This document shows positions 1 through 5,017 of a DNA stretch of 8,798 bases, piece by piece (within the stretch, counting starts at the first letter, position 1; every line of letters starts with the position of its first letter). The stretch is from contig JAIRPU010000171.1 in NCBI GenBank assembly GCA_031256815.1, positions 1-8,798 on the forward strand, in the 5' to 3' direction. The notes under the pieces are model-generated. The model worked only from the letters and a program-made list of their open reading frames with translations. It made no database searches and was not told the origin of the DNA. The stretch comes from Spirochaetaceae bacterium (GTDB taxonomy: Bacteria; Spirochaetota; Spirochaetia; Treponematales; Breznakiellaceae). The translations under genes and the position numbers were made by a program.

Positions 1-1
1 C

Positions 2-144
2 GTAATGCCCGCCGTATTCGGTATTAACGGGGTGCTTTATGCCGGTCCCCTATCGCGGACGGACTTGCGGTGCTGCTGTCGCTTTTCCTTGTGTTGACAG
101 ATTTTAAGAAACTTGATAAGGCAATAGCGGCGGCGCGTAATTAA
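2..144 (+). pseudogene. 3' end of MATE-family efflux transporter, apparent frameshift
   Basis: The gene enters from the left edge. Positions 2-46 read VMPAVFGINGVLYAG. The continuation PIADGLAVLLSLFLVLTDF, ending ...KAIAAARN with TAA at 142-144, lies in another frame starting at 49. Joined, they match the usual end of a MATE transporter: a last helix pair with a P-hydrophobic-A-D/E turn followed by a short charged cytoplasmic tail. MATE proteins are 12-helix inner-membrane antiporters exporting drugs or metabolites with Na+ or H+. The frame changes at the run of four C at 47-50. Losing two C or gaining one would restore a single reading frame; as written, the upstream frame stops at 95-97. 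This could be a real disruption or a base-calling error in a homopolymer. The family call rests on about 45 residues, so it is probable, not certain. Confidence 0.6.
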
Positions 145-183
145 TAAATTTTGGAAGAAAAGAATGGAAAGCGGCAAATAATT

Positions 184-191
184 AAGGAAGG
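184..191 (+). promoter_or_regulatory. Shine-Dalgarno site of the DUF2130 gene
   Basis: AAGGAAGG lies 7 bases before the ATG at 199. It fixes that ATG as the start in preference to the in-frame TTG at 151, which has no ribosome site and would add 16 residues ahead of the zinc-ribbon-like motif where this family normally begins. Confidence 0.8.
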
Positions 192-198
192 TTATAAT

Positions 199-1485
199 AT
201 GAATACAGTCGAAAAAATTAAATGCCCTGCCTGCGGGGCTGAAGTTGATGTAAACACGGCGTTAAGCCATGAAATTGAAGCGCGGTTAAAAACTGAATAT
301 TCCGCGCAGGCAGGCAAACAGCTTGCCGAAATTGAAAAACTAAAAAAAGAGAAAACAGAAATTGAAGCTGCGGTTTTAAAAGAAAAGGAAAAAGAGTACG
401 CAGAACGTCTTAAAACAGAAGCCGGTAAAATACGCGAAGAACTGCAAAAAGAAAACGCGGCCGGAATTGAATCACTGCAAAAATCACTCAAAGAAAAATC
501 CGAGCAGGTGAATGAACTCAATAAAACCAAAGCGGAATTGGAAAAAATAAAACTGGAAAAAGAAGAAATCGCCTATAAGATAAGCGCCGCAAAAGACGCG
601 GAACTTAACAAAAAATTAAAAGATGAACGCGATTCGCACAAGGCGTTTCTTGAGGCGGAAAGGGAACGTATCAAAAAAGAAGCGACAGAAGAGAGCGCGC
701 TTAAAAATTATGAATTACAAAAAAAGCTGGACGACCAGGCCGTTTTAATCGAAGAAATGAAACGCAAAGCGGAACAGGGCTCAATGCAATTACAGGGCGA
801 AGTACAGGAATTGGCGATTGAAGATATACTCAAAGATACATTCCGTTTTGATGTTATTGAGCCTGTGCCAAAAGGAATTAACGGCGCGGATGTTATTCAA
901 AAAGTGCGTAACAATTCCGGCGCCGAAGTTGGCATTATCGCTTACGAAAGCAAACGGACAAAGGCGTTTGGCAAAGACTGGATAAGCAAATTAAAAGAAG
1001 ACGGGGCGCGGGTAAAAGCCGATATTTGCGTACTGGTTACCGATGCGCTGCCGGACGATATAGAGCGGATTGGGCAAAAAGACGGCGTTTGGATTTGTAC
1101 TTTTGCCGGATTCAGGGGGCTCTCCCTTGTGCTGCGCGACAGCATAATCCGCGTTAGCGAAGCGTTTGCTTCTCAAACAAACAAGGGAGAAAAAATGCAA
1201 ATGCTCTACGATTATCTTACCGGCAAGGAATTTTCATCTCAATTTATGACGATACTAGAAAGTTTTAATGAACTGCAAAAAGGTTATATCGAAGAACGAA
1301 ACAGAATGGAAAAGATATGGAAGACGCGGGAAAAGCAGCTGGAAAAAATACTTTTAAATACAAATGGTTTTATCGGCTCGATTAAAGGCATAGCCGGCAG
1401 TTCTTTGCCGGAGCTGCCAACAGAACTGCCAACAATAGAAAACAATAACGAAAAATCCATGCAGCCTGTTTTCGCTCAGTTTTAA
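199..1485 (+). CDS. DUF2130 family coiled-coil protein, nuclease-like
   Basis: A 428-residue protein of the DUF2130 (COG4487) family, whose cellular role is not established. Three parts are visible. Residues 6-15 carry a CPACG half zinc ribbon (C9, C12) with no obvious second Cys pair. Residues of about 25-205 are almost entirely Lys/Glu/Ala/Leu-rich helix, predicted as a long coiled coil. The C-terminal domain, from about 200, contains GEVQELAIEDIL, then GADV (D230), then YESKRTK (E250, K252) and WISKLKED. This Glu...Asp...E-x-K order is what a PD-(D/E)XK nuclease core would show, and the coiled-coil-plus-nuclease plan recalls RmuC. Catalytic activity is inference. There is no signal peptide, so it is probably cytoplasmic. 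The gene follows the MATE fragment by 54 bases and its stop overlaps the stop of the opposing gene by 4 bases. Family confidence is high, function low. Confidence 0.88.
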   Translation: MNTVEKIKCPACGAEVDVNTALSHEIEARLKTEYSAQAGKQLAEIEKLKKEKTEIEAAVLKEKEKEYAERLKTEAGKIREELQKENAAGIESLQKSLKEKSEQVNELNKTKAELEKIKLEKEEIAYKISAAKDAELNKKLKDERDSHKAFLEAERERIKKEATEESALKNYELQKKLDDQAVLIEEMKRKAEQGSMQLQGEVQELAIEDILKDTFRFDVIEPVPKGINGADVIQKVRNNSGAEVGIIAYESKRTKAFGKDWISKLKEDGARVKADICVLVTDALPDDIERIGQKDGVWICTFAGFRGLSLVLRDSIIRVSEAFASQTNKGEKMQMLYDYLTGKEFSSQFMTILESFNELQKGYIEERNRMEKIWKTREKQLEKILLNTNGFIGSIKGIAGSSLPELPTELPTIENNNEKSMQPVFAQF

Positions 1486-3401
1486 CCGCAGCATCCTGCG
1501 CCGGAGGCGGCAGCCTCAAAATAGCTGTCCGGATATATCATTGTTTCAAAATTTGCCGCTTCCGTTTTAATGGCTTCGATGTCGGCCGAGCCTAAATCGT
1601 CAACCACTTTTACAAGCCCATAAAACACATTATCGCCGGTAGAAAAATCAAAGTCGCCGCCCGGCATGAGTTCTATAACGTTGTCTCCCTGTTTTATATC
1701 CAGACGTTTGTAGTATGCCGGAAATATAAGGCGGCTGTTGCCGCTGTCAAGCGAATCGTTGTTGATTGTCCATACAAAAGGAATACCGCGCTGAACCACG
1801 ATAATCGAATGGTCAATTCCCTCATCGTTAATACTGATTGTAACAGTCTGATAGCGGATTCCGCCTCTCCCCGTCTGGATTTTGGCCAACGCTACTTTGT
1901 TGGCGGGAATCGCTACACCAGCAGGCGCGGGCGTAATATTAAGCGGTAATGCATCCGCCGCGTTTGAATCCGCAGCCTGCCCTTCCCCAACTACGGTAAT
2001 AGAACTGCGTATCATTCCCATCCAGCATGAGTATGTAAATTTGCCGGTTTTTACCGGCATAAACTCAATTATATTTTCGCCCGGGCTAAAGCGGTGTTCA
2101 ATTTTATATTCACGGATAATCATGCGGTTATTGCAGCCGTTAATGCTGCCCTGCGGCGCATTAATAGTCCATTTTACGGGAATGCCCTGCTGCACGGTAA
2201 TAGCAGGATAACGGCCGCCGCTTAATGTTGAATTGACAAGTTGTACGCCGTTTTCGATTATCGGCTTAAAGGCTTCGCCTGAAGCGCCAGAGGCGGGCGC
2301 AGAATTTATTCCGGCGTAAATCGTTTCAGCGGGGTCCGGCAGGCCGCCAAGAGACCAGCCGTAACTGAACATTGTCATACCCATAACGGTTACAAGAACT
2401 GCGCCCGCCTTCATTACCCGCATTGAAAAAACACGCCCCTTTACCCCGCTTAACAGCGAGCTTAAGGCTCCAATGCCAAACATAAGCGGAACAGTTCCCA
2501 TACTGAACAGGAACATCGAAATGCCGCCGGCTATGGGGCTGCCGGTAGAGAGCGCGTAAATCTGCATAGCCTGAAGGGGGCCGCAGGGCATAAGGCCGTT
2601 TAAAAGGCCTATTATTAAAGGGTTTTTATTTCCGGCTTCCTGCACGTTCAGCTTTTTTGCGAACAGTTTAGGCAGGCGCGGAGTAAAACGGCGCAGCCAT
2701 GGAAAAAGATTGAGCATATTAAGCCCCATAATCACCATGAACACGCCTGCAATTAACTGCACAATACCTTGAAATCTGCCGGATATGCTAAATACCGAAC
2801 CCAAAGCGCCAACGATAACTCCAACCGCAGTATACGAAACAATCCGGCCTGTGTTGTAAAGTATTGGCGCGGCAAGAAAGCGGCGGGCTGCCGGCGCGGA
2901 GCCGGCTTCATCAAGAATGGAATTTTGCGCGGGGGAACTCCCCCTTAGACACTGCGATAAATTAATTCCTCCGCACATTGCAATACAGTGAACCGAGGTA
3001 ATAAGCCCTATAATGAACAACATTCCATAGCCCATGCCGGAAGCGGCCAATGGGAAGCCCTGACTTATCGTTTTTAGCCCCAGTCCGCGCAGCAGCGTAT
3101 AAAGCGAAAGAATTATGACCAGAGTCCCTATAATCTCCATTAGGGCAGCTTTAGGCTGTTTGCAGGCGGCCTGTGCCGGCGTTTGGTCGTCCAAAACCTG
3201 GTAATCCAGCGCTTCAATTACCGCCGTAATACCGGCGCTTGTCAGCGTCTGCGAATTCCATGTAACGGTAGCCGTGCCGTTATTGTAATTAACACAGGCT
3301 TCTTCCACACCAGCAGTACTTTTTAGTTTGCTTTCTATGCGGTTTTGACAGTTGACGCAGGTCATACCGCCTATACGGATTGTTTTTGTTATCATTGCCA
3401 T
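1482..3401 (-). CDS. HMA-TauE/SafE membrane protein with two cupredoxin-like domains
   Basis: A 639-residue integral membrane protein, probably in transition-metal (copper-type) handling. In order: a heavy-metal-associated domain (residues 3-70) with GMTCVNC (C15, C18); a hydrophobic core (about 87-352) of the TauE/SafE-DsbD type with HCIAMCGG (H138, C139, C143) and GLMPCGP (C273), where paired Cys in helices suggest metal or electron relay; a first cupredoxin-like domain (about 384-472) with GCNN (C423) and YSCWMGM (C459, M461, M463), plausible copper ligands; a second similar domain (about 500-602) lacking those Cys and Met; and a tail ending GAGCCG. Clostridia and spirochaetes carry proteins of this plan, annotated as sulfite exporters or UreH-like. 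Sulfite export is not supported here; copper transfer across the membrane is inference. The start is chosen from its ribosome site; an in-frame ATG 15 bases upstream overlaps that site. No copper ATPase or regulator is adjacent. Confidence 0.88.
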   Translation of the reverse strand: MAMITKTIRIGGMTCVNCQNRIESKLKSTAGVEEACVNYNNGTATVTWNSQTLTSAGITAVIEALDYQVLDDQTPAQAACKQPKAALMEIIGTLVIILSLYTLLRGLGLKTISQGFPLAASGMGYGMLFIIGLITSVHCIAMCGGINLSQCLRGSSPAQNSILDEAGSAPAARRFLAAPILYNTGRIVSYTAVGVIVGALGSVFSISGRFQGIVQLIAGVFMVIMGLNMLNLFPWLRRFTPRLPKLFAKKLNVQEAGNKNPLIIGLLNGLMPCGPLQAMQIYALSTGSPIAGGISMFLFSMGTVPLMFGIGALSSLLSGVKGRVFSMRVMKAGAVLVTVMGMTMFSYGWSLGGLPDPAETIYAGINSAPASGASGEAFKPIIENGVQLVNSTLSGGRYPAITVQQGIPVKWTINAPQGSINGCNNRMIIREYKIEHRFSPGENIIEFMPVKTGKFTYSCWMGMIRSSITVVGEGQAADSNAADALPLNITPAPAGVAIPANKVALAKIQTGRGGIRYQTVTISINDEGIDHSIIVVQRGIPFVWTINNDSLDSGNSRLIFPAYYKRLDIKQGDNVIELMPGGDFDFSTGDNVFYGLVKVVDDLGSADIEAIKTEAANFETMIYPDSYFEAAASGAGCCG

Positions 3402-3406
3402 TTCGA

Positions 3407-3414
3407 TTCCTCTC
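3407..3414 (-). promoter_or_regulatory. Shine-Dalgarno site of the HMA/TauE gene
   Basis: On the minus strand GAGAGGAA sits 5 bases before the ATG at 3401-3399. It selects that start over the upstream ATG at 3416, which would place the site inside the coding region. Just upstream, 3418-3430 reads CAACCTAAGGTTG, a small hairpin (5-6 bp) that could lie at the edge of the ribosome site. I recognise no clear promoter for this gene. Confidence 0.75.
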
Positions 3415-3421
3415 ATACAAC

Positions 3422-3501
3422 CTAAGGTTGCTCACCTAAGGCTGCTCACCACGGGTTGCTTGCCATAGGCTGCTTGCCACAGGCTGCTTGCCACAGGCTG
3501 C
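3422..3501. repeat. 14-bp tandem repeat array
   Basis: Six units begin with GG at 3426, 3440, 3454, 3468, 3482 and 3496, spaced exactly 14 bases apart. The plus-strand consensus is GGCTGCTTGCCACA. Units 4 and 5 are identical; units 1-3 vary (GGTTGCTCACCTAA, GGCTGCTCACCACG, GGTTGCTTGCCATA); unit 6 diverges after GGCTGC. The 4 bases before unit 1 continue the pattern. The period is not a multiple of 3 and no reading frame runs through it as a credible gene. It lies in the presumed 5' leader or promoter region of the minus-strand HMA/TauE gene. Copy-number change by replication slippage is plausible; a regulatory role is unproven. Confidence 0.85.
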
Positions 3502-3609
3502 GCGGCCGGCATTTAATCCGGCATATTCAATCTAGCGGATAATTGTGTCGGAATTATGGCGTGATAAAAAAGCTCGCCTCCAAGCGAATGAATCAGGCGC
3601 GATAGCGCA

Positions 3610-3622
3610 CTGCCTGAGGCAG
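3610..3622. repeat. Hairpin 1, 5-bp stem with TGA loop
   Basis: CTGCC TGA GGCAG, a perfect stem. Its core GCCTGAGGC recurs in hairpin 4 at 3707-3723. Confidence 0.55.
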
Positions 3623-3626
3623 CCTC

Positions 3627-3646
3627 CCGCTTTGCCTGCAAAGCGG
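3627..3646. repeat. Hairpin 2, 8-bp stem with CCTG loop
   Basis: CCGCTTTG and CAAAGCGG pair perfectly around CCTG. A competing pairing exists: CTCCCGC at 3624-3630 with GCGGGAG at 3648-3654. The two share bases and cannot form together in full. The loop-side string GCCTGCAAAGC recurs in hairpin 5. Confidence 0.75.
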
Positions 3647-3663
3647 CGCGGGAGCGCACGCCC

Positions 3664-3688
3664 CGCGAAACCGCGTTGCGGTTTCGCG
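3664..3688. repeat. Hairpin 3, 11-bp stem with 3-base loop
   Basis: CGCGAAACCGC and GCGGTTTCGCG are perfect reverse complements separated by GTT. This is the tightest inverted repeat in the window. No T-run follows on either strand. Confidence 0.8.
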
Positions 3689-3706
3689 CTCTGCCGCCGG
3701 GGGGTT

Positions 3707-3723
3707 GGCCGCCTGAGGCGGCC
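3707..3723. repeat. Hairpin 4, 7-bp GC-only stem with TGA loop
   Basis: GGCCGCC TGA GGCGGCC, a perfect stem with the same TGA loop and GCCTGAGGC core as hairpin 1. Confidence 0.7.
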
Positions 3724-3771
3724 GTGCAGTCCGGGGCAGCAAGCGGCGGCGCAACAGGCCCTTGCGCGCAG

Positions 3772-3801
3772 TGTGTATGCTTCGCCTGCAAAGCATACAC
3801 A
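3772..3801. repeat. Hairpin 5, 11-bp stem with 8-base loop
   Basis: TGTGTATGCTT and AAGCATACACA pair perfectly around CGCCTGCA. The string GCCTGCAAAGC overlapping loop and stem is shared with hairpin 2. It lies about 50 bases upstream of the infA promoter. Confidence 0.8.
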
Positions 3802-3850
3802 AAACTTCCAATTCACGCGGCGGATGCGCTTGCGCTGCCACAACGGCCGC

Positions 3851-3879
3851 TTGACGCTATATCTAATAGTATATAAGAT
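3851..3879 (+). promoter_or_regulatory. infA promoter, possibly giving a leaderless transcript
   Basis: The -35 is TTGACG (3851-3856). With a 17-base spacer the -10 is TAAGAT (3874-3879); with a 15-base spacer TATAAG (3872-3877) is another choice. TAAGAT occupies -12 to -7 relative to the A of the infA ATG at 3886, so transcription would start at about the start codon. This agrees with the absence of a Shine-Dalgarno sequence. Prediction only. Confidence 0.55.
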
Positions 3880-3885
3880 ATATCA

Positions 3886-4110
3886 ATGGCTAAAGAAGAA
3901 GCGATAGAAGTAGAAGGCGTTGTTAAAGAGGCGCTTCCCAACACTATGTTCCGTGTTGAACTTGATAATCAAAACGGACACCTTATTCTTGCGCATCTTT
4001 CCGGAAAGATGCGCAAACATTATATCCGGATTGTGCCTGGCGACCATGTAAAAGTCGCGCTTTCGCCTTACGATTTAAGCCGTGGGCGAATAATATACCG
4101 TGAACGTTAA
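3886..4110 (+). CDS. infA: translation initiation factor IF-1
   Basis: A 74-residue IF-1, a single OB-fold protein that binds the ribosomal A site with IF-2 and IF-3 during initiation. Residues 1-28 (MAKEE..., LPNTMFRVEL) and the AHLSGKMRKHYIRI block with SPYDL and RGRI at the end are the family signature, and the whole length is intact. Against the 72-residue E. coli protein there are two extra residues in the loop at about 29-30 (DNQNGH against ENGH). No Shine-Dalgarno sequence precedes the ATG; the sequence before it is AT-rich promoter. The M28-like gene begins inside the last 11 bases, so the two are probably co-transcribed. The identity is secure. Confidence 0.97.
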   Translation: MAKEEAIEVEGVVKEALPNTMFRVELDNQNGHLILAHLSGKMRKHYIRIVPGDHVKVALSPYDLSRGRIIYRER

Positions 4111-5017
4111 TGTAAAAACGGCGGGAAATAGCGCCGCGCGGCATATTTTTTTTGAAAAACCGCCATGGAACCGTTTTGCCGATTTTATTGAACCAAAAAA
4201 TAACCGGGGCATGATTCTTGGCGAAATCCTGGACGAACTTAATTTTCATTTTTCTGTTGTCCAAATGGGAGGAAGCCGGCATTTTTTTGTTTCTTCAGAG
4301 GGGAAGCAGCGTCCCTGCCGTGTGCTTGTTGCGCATTACGATTCAATAACAGGCTGCGCCGGCGCAAACGATAACGCTTCGTCTGTATTTATTTTGATAT
4401 GCGCCGCGCGGATTTTGTTTGAAAAACGCAATTTCCCATGGATGATAATTTTTACAGACAACGAAGAACTTGCCGGTAATCGTGGAATTAGGGCGCAAGG
4501 CTCTTATCTTTTGGGGAAAGCGCTTAAAAACACCGACCTTTACGGGGCATCTTTTTTTGTGTTTGATTCTTGCGGGTGCGGAGATACTCTGATTATTTCT
4601 ACCAGCGCCGATTTATTATTAAAAAAAGAAACCGGCAGCAGCGTTGCTAAGAAACAAAAGAATTTTATGGATTTAAGAAACACGGCGCTTTTGGCTGCAG
4701 AACATTCATCATTGCAAAATTATATGCTTTTACCTGCGCCTTTTTCGGATGACGTTGGTTTTTTACATGCAGGACTTGCGGCGCAAATGGTAACCATGCT
4801 GCCGGCTAACGAAGCGGCCGGATTTGCGCAGCTTTCGCGGGCAAATCCTAAATATATCCAGGCGCTTATCAACCGTGATTTACAGGAAGAACTCGATATG
4901 AACGCGCTGCCGGCAACATGGCGGGTTTTGAACAGCTCAGGAGATACAGAAGATAAACTTACCCCCGAACATTTTCAAAGCATTATTAAATACGCCATCA
5001 CGCTTGCCACACCTTAA
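4100..5017 (+). CDS. M28-family zinc peptidase-like protein
   Basis: A 305-residue protein with the M28 (aminopeptidase/glutaminyl cyclase) fold signature. Expected metal and catalytic positions appear in order: H79 in VAHYDS, bridging D91 in GANDN, E122-E123 in TDNEELAG, D156 in FDSCG. The region PFSDDVGFLHAG fits the family's S-D-x-x-F strand. The last ligand, normally His in a motif like HTxxDT, aligns with N278 in LNSSGDTEDKL, so one zinc site may be altered; activity is uncertain. No signal peptide is evident. The start is GTG at 4100, overlapping infA by 11 bases in another frame. An in-frame stop at 4091 forbids a longer product, and the next start, ATG 4211, would remove the N-terminal NRFADFI segment. 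No ribosome site precedes the GTG, so translational coupling to infA is likely. It ends one base before the stop of the opposing gene. Confidence 0.85.
   Translation: MNVNVKTAGNSAARHIFFEKPPWNRFADFIEPKNNRGMILGEILDELNFHFSVVQMGGSRHFFVSSEGKQRPCRVLVAHYDSITGCAGANDNASSVFILICAARILFEKRNFPWMIIFTDNEELAGNRGIRAQGSYLLGKALKNTDLYGASFFVFDSCGCGDTLIISTSADLLLKKETGSSVAKKQKNFMDLRNTALLAAEHSSLQNYMLLPAPFSDDVGFLHAGLAAQMVTMLPANEAAGFAQLSRANPKYIQALINRDLQEELDMNALPATWRVLNSSGDTEDKLTPEHFQSIIKYAITLATP

Larger units (their letters stand above)
3502..3850. other. GC-rich non-coding intergenic block with a hairpin cluster
   Basis: About 350 bases between the tandem array and the infA promoter. The segment 3600-3850 is markedly richer in G+C than the genes on either side. 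Open frames exist in several phases on both strands here, but they are mutually overlapping, rich in Arg, Ala, Pro and Cys, lack ribosome sites and resemble no family, so I treat them as by-products of composition and inverted repeats. The block holds five perfect inverted repeats, listed separately. No T-run follows any of them, so they do not look like standard intrinsic terminators. Confidence 0.7.

Noticed and set aside
94..122. TTGACA within the MATE end as a promoter for the DUF2130 gene
   Set aside because: The -35 is perfect, but the hexamer 17 bases downstream is TAAGGC, a poor -10. Coding sequence explains the motif well enough.
3525..3535. ATTCAATCTAG shared with the acyl-CoA synthetase promoter, as a possible second minus-strand promoter
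   Set aside because: The minus-strand TAGATT is present, but no acceptable -35 lies 16-18 bases upstream, and an 11-base match can occur by chance.
3600..3860. Hairpin cluster as a CRISPR array or attachment site
   Set aside because: The repeats are inverted, unequal and irregularly spaced, with no constant direct repeat or uniform spacers, and no cas, integrase or transposase gene is present in the window.
3513..3907. Several overlapping open frames on both strands in the GC-rich block
   Set aside because: They overlap one another in up to five phases, have no ribosome sites, are rich in Arg, Ala, Pro and Cys, and arise from inverted repeats and high G+C. None resembles a family, and the plus-strand one runs through the infA promoter and start.
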